From: an uncultured Clostridia bacterium
GTDB lineage: Bacteria; Bacillota; Clostridia; Oscillospirales; Acutalibacteraceae
Length of the DNA: 14,262 nucleotides
NCBI GenBank assembly: GCA_946004305.1
Contig: CAMFZJ010000021.1
Location: 1-14,262 of the forward strand
Reading direction: 5' to 3'
Shown here: one piece after another, positions 1 to 6,780 of the stretch
Layout of the letters: each line of letters opens with the position of its first letter
How positions within the stretch are numbered: position 1 is the stretch's first letter
Made by a program: the position numbers and the translations under genes
Notes under the pieces: model-generated
The model's database searches: none
What the model was told of the DNA's origin: nothing
The model's input: only the letters and a program-made list of their open reading frames with translations

Positions 1-5
1 AAACA

Positions 6-34
6 TTGCATAAATTTTCCACATTTGTTATAAT
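6..34 (+). promoter_or_regulatory. Sigma-A-type promoter of the ketosynthase-ligase operon
   Basis: The sequence shows TTGCAT (6-11), a 17-bp spacer and a perfect TATAAT (29-34), which predicts a start near 41 and a leader of about 49 nt before the ATG at 90. The -10 box lies inside a perfect 7-bp-arm palindrome, TATAATT-C-AATTATA (29-43), that could be a repressor site, although such AT-rich palindromes also arise by chance. It does not resemble the FapR or FabT operators as I know them. Confidence 0.6.
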
Positions 35-89
35 TCAATTATAGCATAAGAATATTTAAAATTCAAATAAATACATTCGGAGGTTCATT

Positions 90-1316
90 ATGGGAAAAAT
101 TGTTATTACCGGTATGGGTGCTGTTACCCCTATTGGTATTGGTGTTGAAACTTTTTGGGACAACCTTATTGCAGGCAAATGCGGAATTGATAAAATCAAG
201 AGCTTTGATGCAAGCGAGCTTGCTGTACAGATTGCCGGTGAGATTAAGGACTTTAACCCGGCTGATTATCTTCCAAAGGATGTTGTACGAAAAACTGATG
301 CTTTTATGCAATACGCTTACATTGCCGCAGAAGAAGCTTTAAAGCAGTCGGGAGTGAAAATAGAGCCTGAAAGAACAGGCATTGTTATGGGTACTGCTAT
401 GAGTGGTATTTCAACAATTGCTTTTACTCAGGAGGCACTTACTGGTGCATCACACAAAAAAGTAGGCCCCAGATTTATTCCTAAAATCTTAGGTAATATT
501 GCTGCTGCAAACATTGCTATTGAACACAATATTCAGGGACCGAGCTTAACTGTTTCTACTGCTTGTTCATCAGGCGGTGACGCTATTTACGAAGCTTCTA
601 TGATTATGCAGGCAGGAAAAGCCGATGTTATGCTTGCAGTAGGTGCTGAATCTGCTCACTGTCCTATTTTCATATACAGCCTGGCAAATGCAAAGGCTCT
701 CTCAAGAAACAATGAAAATCCTCAGCAGGCTTCCCGCCCCTTTGATGAAGCTCGTGACGGCTTTGTAATCGGCGAAGGCGGTGGTGCTTTGGTTCTTGAA
801 ACTGAGGAACATGCTTTGGCAAGAGGAGCTAAGATTTACGGCGAGCTTTTAGCTTGCGGTAACACATCAGACGCTTACCACGTTACTGCTCCCCATCCGG
901 AAGGCAGAGGAGCTATTGCTTGTATGAAGCAGGCACTTGCAGAAGCTAAGCTGAATCCTGAGGATATTGGATATATTAACGCACACGGCACTTCAACACA
1001 TAAGGGTGACGAAGTTGAAACAAATGCCGTTTCTAAGGTGTTTGGTGATAACACTCCCCTTGTAAGTTCTACAAAGGGCGCTACAGGTCATATGATGGGT
1101 GCCGGTGGTGTTACTGAGGTTATTTCCTGTATTAAAGCTATTGAAACAGGTATTGTACCTCCTACAATTAATCTTGAAAATCCAATTGCTGACTGCAATA
1201 TTGACTTTGTTCCCAAAAAAGCAAGGAAGGCTAACATAAAATATGCTATGTCAAATGCTTTCGGCTTTGGCGGTCAAAATTCCAGTGTTATTGTTGGTAA
1301 ATATAATGAGGAGTAA
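90..1316 (+). CDS. Beta-ketoacyl-ACP synthase II (FabF-like ketosynthase)
   Basis: This 408-residue protein is the usual length of FabF-type condensing enzymes (about 410), which join malonyl-ACP to an acyl group by decarboxylative Claisen condensation in the cytosol. The Cys-His-His triad is visible: Cys159 in VSTACSS, His299 in NAHGTST and His334 in GATGHMMGAGG, with the conserved Lys329 just before. The C-terminal gatekeeper loop NAFGFGGQN (389-397) carries Q where many FabF proteins have T or H. The ATG at 90 has GGAGG at 79-83, 6 nt upstream. The gene lies 3 nt upstream of an acyl ligase and no fab genes (acpP, fabD, fabG) are in view, so it may be a dedicated ketosynthase for a specialised acyl product rather than the housekeeping FabF. 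The enzyme class is secure; the pathway is inference. Confidence 0.92.
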   Translation: MGKIVITGMGAVTPIGIGVETFWDNLIAGKCGIDKIKSFDASELAVQIAGEIKDFNPADYLPKDVVRKTDAFMQYAYIAAEEALKQSGVKIEPERTGIVMGTAMSGISTIAFTQEALTGASHKKVGPRFIPKILGNIAAANIAIEHNIQGPSLTVSTACSSGGDAIYEASMIMQAGKADVMLAVGAESAHCPIFIYSLANAKALSRNNENPQQASRPFDEARDGFVIGEGGGALVLETEEHALARGAKIYGELLACGNTSDAYHVTAPHPEGRGAIACMKQALAEAKLNPEDIGYINAHGTSTHKGDEVETNAVSKVFGDNTPLVSSTKGATGHMMGAGGVTEVISCIKAIETGIVPPTINLENPIADCNIDFVPKKARKANIKYAMSNAFGFGGQNSSVIVGKYNEE

Positions 1317-1319
1317 TTT

Positions 1320-2981
1320 ATGAATTATACTTACGATGTTACAATGTTTAAAGAAACCTTTGAAACCGAGTTCACTTGGCTTAACGGTTTTATGAGAAAT
1401 GTTGGAAGATTTTCTGACAGAACTGCTCTTTTCGACCCTGCTACCGGTGAAAAATGGAGCTATTCACAGCTTAACGCTGAATGTAACAAGTTTGCTAACG
1501 CTATGATTAAAAACGGTGTTGTAAAAAATGATATTGTTTTCTATCAGCTTTACAACTCTCCGTATTTTGTGTTTTGTCATATTTCCGCACAAAAAGCCGG
1601 AGGTATTTCAAATCCTGCTAACTTTAACCTTTCCCCCGGTGAAACCGCGGAAATTATTAACCATAATAAACCAAAGGTTTACGTTTATGACAGCGCAATT
1701 ACCGACACAGCTATTAAGGCTTTGGAAATTGCTGAGCATAAGCCGGAAATAGTAATTATGGCAGATTATCTTAAAAAGTATGATACTGCACCTGAAGGAC
1801 ATATTTTTTACGAGGATTTTGTAAATGGCTTTAGTGAAGAAAATCCTGTACTTGACTTTAAACCACATATCTATGACGAAGTACTTAGACTTCAGACTTC
1901 AGGTACTACAGGCACTCCTAAGGGAGTTCCTCTTAACAATATAAACGAAGTGCTTTCTGCTCACGATGTTATGATGCACTTTCCTCTTTCCCCATATGAC
2001 AAAACTATGAATATGACGCCTTGGTTTCACCGTGGCGGTATTCATTCAGGCGGTCTTACCCCTACCCTATATGCCGGTGCAGAAATTGTTATTTTAAGAG
2101 ATTTCCAGCCTAAGACCTGCCTTGATTATGTTGAAAAATATAAAATTACATTCCTAATCGGTGTTCCTTCTGTTTTAGGCCTTTTGGCTAACAAGCAGGA
2201 AAAACAGCCTAAGGATATTTCTTCCCTCAAGGGCATTATTACTATGGGCAGTCCTCTTGAAAAACAGGAGTGTATTCGTTTTCAGAATATACTCACTCCC
2301 AGTATTTTCAATGGATACGGTACTACGGAGTCTTTCTGGAATACTTTTTTAAGACCTAACGATTTACCTGAAATGGCAGGTACAGCAGGAAAAAGCTGTA
2401 CTGATGATGAAGTTAGAATTGTAAAGGTTTACGAGGATAACAAGGCTGAGCCTGAGGATGTTGTTCCAAATGACGGAGTAACTGAAGGCGAAATCATTAT
2501 TAAATGTCCTGCCAAAACTACCTACTGCTATGTAAACAACGAGAAGACTACTAAGGAAAAGTTCTATAAAGGCTGGATGTATACAGGTGACATCGGTACT
2601 TGGGACAGCAAACACTTTGTAACTGTTGCCGGCAGAAAGGACGATATGATTATCAGTAAGGGCGAAAATATTTACCCTACAAGAATAGAGGAAGCTATTA
2701 ATACATTTGAAAAAGTCAACGAATGTATTGTTACCTCTGTTCCTGATAAAACCAGAGGCGAGGCTGTTGTTGCTTATATTATCCCCGATGATAAAAGCCT
2801 AACCGTTAAGGAAGTTCTTGAGTTTTGTAAAAACTGTCCTAACCTTTCTAAATATCAGGTTCCAAGATATTTCAGACTTGTAGATAACTTACCAAGAACT
2901 GCCACAGGCAAGAAACAACACTTTAAGATGAAAATTCAGGCAAAGGAAGACTTGGAAAACGGTCTGCTCCTGAGAAAATAA
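1320..2981 (+). CDS. AMP-forming acyl-CoA synthetase / acyl-acid ligase
   Basis: A 553-residue member of the ANL superfamily, which uses ATP to make an acyl-adenylate and then passes the acyl group to CoA or another thiol. Visible motifs are the phosphate loop TSGTTGTPKGVP (193-204), YGTTE (333-337), YTGD with Asp424, the hinge GRKDD (438-442) followed by SKGENIYP (446-453), and the catalytic lysine in TATGKKQ (Lys531). The length suits a fatty or aryl acid-CoA ligase, and no carrier domain is attached. It starts 3 nt after the ketosynthase stop, with the ribosome site GAGGAG (1308-1313) inside the end of that gene, so the two are co-translated. It probably supplies an activated starter or substrate for the neighbouring ketosynthase. 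The acid specificity cannot be read by eye. Confidence 0.9.
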   Translation: MNYTYDVTMFKETFETEFTWLNGFMRNVGRFSDRTALFDPATGEKWSYSQLNAECNKFANAMIKNGVVKNDIVFYQLYNSPYFVFCHISAQKAGGISNPANFNLSPGETAEIINHNKPKVYVYDSAITDTAIKALEIAEHKPEIVIMADYLKKYDTAPEGHIFYEDFVNGFSEENPVLDFKPHIYDEVLRLQTSGTTGTPKGVPLNNINEVLSAHDVMMHFPLSPYDKTMNMTPWFHRGGIHSGGLTPTLYAGAEIVILRDFQPKTCLDYVEKYKITFLIGVPSVLGLLANKQEKQPKDISSLKGIITMGSPLEKQECIRFQNILTPSIFNGYGTTESFWNTFLRPNDLPEMAGTAGKSCTDDEVRIVKVYEDNKAEPEDVVPNDGVTEGEIIIKCPAKTTYCYVNNEKTTKEKFYKGWMYTGDIGTWDSKHFVTVAGRKDDMIISKGENIYPTRIEEAINTFEKVNECIVTSVPDKTRGEAVVAYIIPDDKSLTVKEVLEFCKNCPNLSKYQVPRYFRLVDNLPRTATGKKQHFKMKIQAKEDLENGLLLRK

Positions 2982-2990
2982 GCAGTAAAA

Positions 2991-3020
2991 TAGGCTGTCA
3001 TATGACAGCCTATACTTTTG
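2991..3020 (+). terminator. Hairpin terminator of the ketosynthase-ligase operon
   Basis: A perfect 22-bp palindrome (arms TAGGCTGTCA 2991-3000 and TGACAGCCTA 3003-3012) begins 9 bp after the ligase stop and is followed by a short, broken T tract (tacttttg). The stem is strong and the tail weak. Nearby is a second perfect palindrome, GTGTCTAGACAC (3033-3044), with no assigned role. Confidence 0.65.
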
Positions 3021-3117
3021 TAAAAAAGTCGAGTGTCTAGACACCCATTTTGAGAAGAAAAATTGATATTTTCAAATCTTTTTTGTCCGACCGTTTTCGA
3101 GCAATTTCCTATAAAGT

Positions 3118-3150
3118 AAAAAATAAGAGCTATCCAACTTGGATAGCTCT
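3118..3150 (-). terminator. Intrinsic terminator of the NrdD-tail-like gene
   Basis: Read on the minus strand, a 10-bp perfect stem (AGAGCTATCC 3126-3135 against GGATAGCTCT 3141-3150, 5-nt loop) follows the stop codon at 3160 and runs into a T-rich tract with six consecutive T (complement of 3118-3123). This is a good rho-independent terminator. It could also stop transcripts from the plus strand, where a T run follows further out. Confidence 0.8.
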
Positions 3151-3159
3151 AAATGATTT

Positions 3160-3456
3160 TTATGCGATATCTTCAAGTGAGCAACAGGATGTATTAAGTC
3201 CATGTTTAACTCTGTCCTCAACCTCGGAGCGCTTTGCGTTGTTGAAACGGTCAAGTGTACCTACAAGATAGCCTGTAATTCTTCTGATTCTCTCAAAAGG
3301 TACAGCCTCATAAGTGTAGTTTACATCAACATATTCACCGTCAACTGTGAAGTTAAATGTTTTAAACTCCTTGTCTGGATTTGCTTCTTTGATCTGCATA
3401 ATATATGTGTTGATTTCTTTCTGTGATAGCTTTCCGCCGTTTACTGTAATTTCCAT
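3160..3456 (-). CDS. Small NrdD C-terminal-like (NRDD family) protein
   Basis: This 98-residue soluble protein ends in a segment (58-85: RRITGYL, then GTLDRFNNAKRSEVEDRVKH) that resembles the tail of anaerobic ribonucleoside-triphosphate reductases, where the pattern is RVTGYL...N.GK..E...R. The full enzyme is over 600 residues; here the catalytic barrel, the glycyl-radical motif (RVCGY) and the CxxC zinc pairs are all absent, so it cannot reduce nucleotides on its own. Short stand-alone members are, to my recollection, common in Clostridia. The ATG at 3456 has AGGAGA at 3462-3467. An NrdR-like box sits in its promoter, which independently links it to deoxynucleotide supply. A regulatory or accessory role is inference. 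The family call rests on motif memory. Confidence 0.65.
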   Translation of the reverse strand: MEITVNGGKLSQKEINTYIMQIKEANPDKEFKTFNFTVDGEYVDVNYTYEAVPFERIRRITGYLVGTLDRFNNAKRSEVEDRVKHGLNTSCCSLEDIA

Positions 3457-3528
3457 AATAATCTCCTTCCAATTAAACTAATATATTATTTTTACCTTCC
3501 ATATGCCTCATCTAGTGGCAGTATAGTA

Positions 3529-3557
3529 ATAATAACACAATATGTTGTGATATTCAA
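3529..3557 (-). promoter_or_regulatory. Promoter with embedded NrdR-box-like palindrome
   Basis: On the minus strand there is TTGAAT (complement of 3552-3557), a 17-bp spacer and TATTAT (complement of 3529-3534), about 70 bp before the NrdD-tail-like gene. Nearly filling the spacer is ACACAATATGTTGTGA (3535-3550), a near-palindrome that matches the published NrdR box acaCwAtATaTwGtgt at 14 of 16 positions. NrdR represses ribonucleotide reductase genes from such boxes, normally in tandem. A weak second half-site (TAGTGG, 3513-3518) lies 32 bp away, about three helical turns. Confidence 0.6.
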
Positions 3558-3722
3558 GAGGAAAAGCATCGTCTATTTTACCAAAGATTTATAAGAATTA
3601 TTGTGTATTTTCACTAATGGTAAAATATTAATTGCTTTAAGAAATAATATCAGAGCAATTTATTGTAAAATAATAATATAAATATGTATAGAATATATAA
3701 CATTTATTATTTCAATTAACCA
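3558..3722. other. AT-rich non-coding gap with two inverted repeats
   Basis: No gene is seen in this part of the 328-bp gap between 3456 and 3785. It holds two inverted repeats: TATTTTACCA (3574-3583) against TGGTAAAATA (3618-3627), and AATTGCT (3630-3636) against AGCAATT (3654-3660). The first has perfect 10-bp arms around a 34-nt loop. Neither has a terminator-like T run. A regulatory or small-RNA role is possible but unsupported. Confidence 0.4.
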
Positions 3723-3751
3723 TTGACAAAATCAGCAGTTTTATGTATAAT
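3723..3751 (+). promoter_or_regulatory. Perfect consensus sigma-A promoter for the tRNA locus
   Basis: TTGACA (3723-3728), exactly 17 bp, then TATAAT (3746-3751). Both hexamers match consensus fully, as expected for a stable-RNA promoter. The predicted start is near 3758, so the first transcribed tRNA-like sequence is the broken copy at 3785 and the intact tRNA follows at 3892. Confidence 0.85.
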
Positions 3752-3784
3752 GTCAATGTTGTTTGAATTTCAATATAACCATAT

Positions 3785-3823
3785 GCGGGTGTGGCGGAAT
3801 TGGCAGACGCGCTAGATTTAGGT
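3785..3823 (+). pseudogene. Truncated tRNA-Leu (5' half only)
   Basis: These 39 nt match the first 39 nt of the intact tRNA-Leu at 3892 with a single C-to-T difference in the acceptor stem (position 6, still able to pair as G-U). The match ends abruptly at the 3' edge of the anticodon loop; the anticodon 3' strand, variable arm, T arm and acceptor 3' strand are missing and unrelated sequence follows. It cannot make a tRNA. It sits directly behind the perfect promoter, in the place where the original gene would be expected. Confidence 0.85.
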
Positions 3824-3891
3824 CACGCTACCTCAGTGAAACAATTTAATATTTTGGTTTTCACAAGTTTAACTTGTTGAAATACACACGT

Positions 3892-3976
3892 GCGGGCGTG
3901 GCGGAATTGGCAGACGCGCTAGATTTAGGTTCTAGTGTCAACCGATGTGCAGGTTCAAGTCCTGTCGCCCGCACCA
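3892..3976 (+). tRNA. tRNA-Leu (anticodon UAG)
   Basis: A complete class II tRNA: acceptor arms GCGGGCG (3892-3898) and CGCCCGC (3966-3972), discriminator A, encoded CCA (3974-3976), a D arm with TTGGCAGAC, anticodon stem CTAGA/TCTAG around loop TTTAGGT giving anticodon TAG, a long variable arm, and T arm with GGTTCAAGTCC. It reads the leucine codon CUA and, by wobble, other CUN codons. Confidence 0.96.
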
Positions 3977-3982
3977 CCCTGA

Positions 3983-4010
3983 AAAGTCCGATTAAATCGG
4001 GCTTTTTCTT
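3983..4010 (+). terminator. tRNA terminator, probably bidirectional
   Basis: Just after the CCA, AAGTCCGAT and ATCGGGCTT form a stem with one G-T pair and a loop of about 3 nt, followed by TTTTTCTTGTTTTT. Read on the minus strand the same stem is followed by a short TTTT, so it can also limit transcription coming from the ABC operon. Confidence 0.8.
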
Positions 4011-4032
4011 GTTTTTGAGCAAAAATAAAGTC

Positions 4033-4143
4033 GGCAGACGCATAACATAAGATGACGATTTTGTAGTTTGTATTGTACAAATCATCACACTTCAATTTAG
4101 CAATATTCGCTAAATTGAAAATTACTAATGTTCTGCGTCTGCC
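4033..4143. repeat. 111-bp palindromic element with 16-bp inverted ends
   Basis: The outer ends GGCAGACGCATAACAT (4033-4048) and ATGTTCTGCGTCTGCC (4128-4143) are inverted repeats matching at 15 of 16 positions. Inside is a perfect 11-bp hairpin, TTCAATTTAGC (4091-4101) and GCTAAATTGAA (4109-4119), plus an imperfect GATGA/TCATC pairing further left. No open frame is present and I see no clear target-site duplication. It could be a MITE or REP-like repeat, or a structured 3' region of the ABC operon, which ends at 4165 on the minus strand. Confidence 0.6.
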
Positions 4144-4164
4144 ATTTTATATTTGCAATAAACC

Positions 4165-4971
4165 TTAATTACCGGTACTTTTATAATACCTCATACTGAA
4201 CTTCCAGAAAAAGTAAGCGATGATATAAAGTATGATTCCTACAAACGGTGAAATATACATAAACCATTCGGGATACGTCGACATATCAGGCTTGCGCAGC
4301 AAGAACTGTGCCGGAAAGTAATTCACAAATGCAAACGGCACTACAAATATAAGAAGTGATTGTATAAACTTATTATAAATGCTAATCGGATAACCGGCAA
4401 ATTTTCTCAGATTCCAGTACATAATTTCTTTTAAGCTCTGTGTTTCTATAAAATAAATGCTGATTGCTGAGAAAAACAGAAAAACTGCACCTTGTATAAG
4501 GACACCGCTTGCAATTGAAATAACATAGTACAGAATAGTCGCAGCGTTCCATTCCACACCCACATTATTGGCTGACAAAATAAAAAGTGTAATGCCCAAT
4601 GTTCCGTGACCGAGGGACGCAAGCCAGTCTGCACCGCACAGCACAAGTTGAGTGAGTATTCCACGAGGTCTTACCATTACTCTGTCTATATCACCGTGCT
4701 TTATCCAGTCGGAAAAGTCCCGCAAAGCCATAAAAAAGACAATAAAAATTCCATATGTAATAAAAATCAGGCTGAACAGAAACATAAGCTCGTTGATATT
4801 CCAGTTATTGATTGTATCAAATTTAAGCAAAGCAAAATACATTGCAATAATTCCTGCCGCTTCTCTGAAAAACACGGCAAAAGACGAAACTACGGAGTCA
4901 AGCTTATATTGAAAGCGTGTTTTTATACCTGATTTTGCATAAGCAAAAAACAGAGAAACTATATCTTTCAT
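4165..4971 (-). CDS. ABC-2 type transporter permease (COG3694-like)
   Basis: A 268-residue membrane protein with about six hydrophobic segments (roughly 30-50, 62-82, 115-133, 145-175, 203-222 and 238-256). After the second segment it has WIKHGDIDRVMVRPRG (89-104), which resembles the loop of the COG3694/COG4587 permeases, and FVNYFPAQFLL (215-225), which I associate with the COG3694 partner. It is last in a four-gene ABC operon, starting 3 nt after the preceding permease stop with GGGAGGA (4978-4984) as ribosome site. With the other permease and the ATPases it should form an exporter in the cytoplasmic membrane. The substrate is unknown; related systems export drugs, peptides or lipids. Confidence 0.82.
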   Translation of the reverse strand: MKDIVSLFFAYAKSGIKTRFQYKLDSVVSSFAVFFREAAGIIAMYFALLKFDTINNWNINELMFLFSLIFITYGIFIVFFMALRDFSDWIKHGDIDRVMVRPRGILTQLVLCGADWLASLGHGTLGITLFILSANNVGVEWNAATILYYVISIASGVLIQGAVFLFFSAISIYFIETQSLKEIMYWNLRKFAGYPISIYNKFIQSLLIFVVPFAFVNYFPAQFLLRKPDMSTYPEWFMYISPFVGIILYIIAYFFWKFSMRYYKSTGN

Positions 4972-4974
4972 AAC

Positions 4975-5763
4975 TTATCCTCCCTGCACTATAAGTCTTT
5001 TGATTCCTTTATTCCACAAAAGCTCGCCGATAAAATAAAGTATTGCTATCCACAAAACCTGCCTACCAAAATTCAACAGTATTTCATAACCCTGCAGTTG
5101 TCCGAGATACAGCTGAACAGGTGTGAAGAAAATAGAATCAAACGGTGTGAACTTAATAATATTCAGAACAGGTTGTGGCATAAACCAAAGCGGAAGTAAA
5201 GCACCCGAGAAAATATTTACTATTACATTTTTTATTGTAATCAATCCCCAGACATTAAACAGCCAGAAAGCCAAGGTCTGAACTATAAAGCTTATATACC
5301 ACAATACAATATATCCCAGCACTGCACTGACGAGGCAGAGAACAAAGCCAAAAATTCCGGCAGGCGGCATCATTTCAGTAAAAAGCATTGCAATTATCAC
5401 AGCAGGCAGAAAATTGAAAACCACTTTAAAAAAGCCGTCACCCAAATCCTCAAACAGCATTCTGAATTTAAAATTCACAGGCTTAAGAAGCTCGTTTGCT
5501 ATTGTTCCCTGTTTGATTTTATCCTGTAAAAACATTTCATTTTTTGAAAAAGCATTTGTCAGACCGAGCGATATTATAAAGTTTGTAGTTACCATTGAAA
5601 AGGTAATTCCGTCAATCTCATTTGCGCCGCCATACAAAGCCTTGTATATACACCAATACACCAAAAAACTCAGAACAGTATTCAGAATCCCCATTATGTA
5701 CTCAAAACGGTACGCCATATTATTTCTGAATTTAATGGCGGCAAATTGTATGTAAGTACTCAT
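4975..5763 (-). CDS. ABC-2 type transporter permease (COG4587-like)
   Basis: A 262-residue protein with about six hydrophobic segments (about 22-44, 56-72, 115-130, 134-165, 172-195 and 235-250). The loop IKQGTIANELLKPVNF (83-98) parallels the loop of the following permease, as expected for the two halves of a heterodimeric ABC-2 channel. The ATG at 5763 has GGAGGTG close upstream (about 5769-5775), and the gap to the preceding ATPase stop is 15 nt. The pairing with a COG4586-type ATPase and a COG3694-type permease is the typical gene set of this exporter family. No substrate clue is visible. Confidence 0.8.
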   Translation of the reverse strand: MSTYIQFAAIKFRNNMAYRFEYIMGILNTVLSFLVYWCIYKALYGGANEIDGITFSMVTTNFIISLGLTNAFSKNEMFLQDKIKQGTIANELLKPVNFKFRMLFEDLGDGFFKVVFNFLPAVIIAMLFTEMMPPAGIFGFVLCLVSAVLGYIVLWYISFIVQTLAFWLFNVWGLITIKNVIVNIFSGALLPLWFMPQPVLNIIKFTPFDSIFFTPVQLYLGQLQGYEILLNFGRQVLWIAILYFIGELLWNKGIKRLIVQGG

Positions 5764-5778
5764 TTTACACCTCCGTAC

Positions 5779-6780
5779 TCAATGTACAATGATTTTACCC
5801 TGATAAATATCACTGATTATCGCATCAATTTCAGGCTCTTTTACTGAAATATCCTTGATACTGTAATTATTGAGCAAGGTACTCATTAACGAATTTATGC
5901 TTGTTTTGCCGGTATCAAATGTGATGACCTTTTTCATTCTGTTTTTATCAACATCACTGACAGTAACATACGGAATATCAATTTTTTCAGGCAGCTGTTC
6001 AAACTCTGCTTCTATAATTCGTGATGAAACATAATTGCTTTTTATAGCGTCAAGGCTTCCGTCATATAGCTTTTTTCCGTCATCAATAATTATCAGGCGC
6101 TCACAGGTCTTTTCAATATCCTGCATATCGTGAGTTGTAAAAATCATAGTGATGTTATCAGTCTTATTAAGAGTTTTTATAAAACTGCGGATTTTCTCCT
6201 TACCCACAACATCAATTCCGATTGTCGGCTCATCAAAGAAAACTATTTTAGGTGAGTGAAGAAGCGCCGCCGCAATATCTGCCCTCATTCGCTGACCAAG
6301 TGAAAGCTGACGTACAGGCTGATTAATGAATTTCCGCATATCAAGAAGCTCAGTAAAGCGTTCAATATTTTCTTTATATTTCTTATCGGGAATTTTATAG
6401 ATATGCTTGATAACCTCGTAGCTGTCAAGCGGTGATAAATCCCATGAAATCTGCGATTTCTGACCGAACACTACACCGATATTGGCAACATATTCCTTAC
6501 GCTGTTTGTGGGGAATATATCCTGAGATATTTATATTTCCGCTGTCCGGGTACAGAATACCTGAAAGCATTTTGACGGTAGTTGACTTTCCGGCTCCGTT
6601 AGGTCCGATAAAGCCTACCATCTCACCCTCTTTTATATTAAAGCTGATGTCGTTTACTGCTTTCTTGTATTCGTGTTCAGGATGAAATATATTTGCTAAC
6701 GCACCCTTGAAACCTGTTTTTCTCTTTGTGATTTTAAAGATTTTGCTTATGTTCTGAACATCAATTATAGTTTTACTCAC
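5779..6780 (-). CDS. ABC transporter ATP-binding protein (COG4586-like), second copy
   Basis: A 333-residue ATPase of an ABC-2 exporter. It shows Walker A GPNGAGKST (59-67), Q-loop GQKSQ (106-110), the signature LSLGQRM (159-165), Walker B IVFFDE (179-184) and the H-loop His217, then a C-terminal extension of about 100 residues typical of this family. An N-terminal stretch (KTGFKGALANIFHPEHEYKK, 21-40) before the first core strand is also usual for COG4586. The start is GTG at 6778-6780, overlapping the TGA of the upstream ATPase by 4 nt (GTGA), with GGAGGA in the end of that gene; translation is thus coupled. All catalytic motifs are intact. Confidence 0.9.
   Translation of the reverse strand: MSKTIIDVQNISKIFKITKRKTGFKGALANIFHPEHEYKKAVNDISFNIKEGEMVGFIGPNGAGKSTTVKMLSGILYPDSGNINISGYIPHKQRKEYVANIGVVFGQKSQISWDLSPLDSYEVIKHIYKIPDKKYKENIERFTELLDMRKFINQPVRQLSLGQRMRADIAAALLHSPKIVFFDEPTIGIDVVGKEKIRSFIKTLNKTDNITMIFTTHDMQDIEKTCERLIIIDDGKKLYDGSLDAIKSNYVSSRIIEAEFEQLPEKIDIPYVTVSDVDKNRMKKVITFDTGKTSINSLMSTLLNNYSIKDISVKEPEIDAIISDIYQGKIIVH

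Noticed and set aside
3050..3271. Plus-strand frame of 73 codons after the ligase
   Set aside because: It runs through a terminator hairpin and antisense to the NrdD-tail-like gene, with no coding signal.
3824..3891. Idea that the tRNA fragment is part of a T-box leader
   Set aside because: No T-box sequence, specifier loop or downstream synthetase or amino acid gene; the fragment simply copies a tRNA 5' half.
3861..4088. Minus-strand 75-codon frame across the tRNA-Leu
   Set aside because: It reads the antisense of the tRNA (the familiar spurious ATGLEP-type peptide) and the terminator; a structural RNA gene is certain there.
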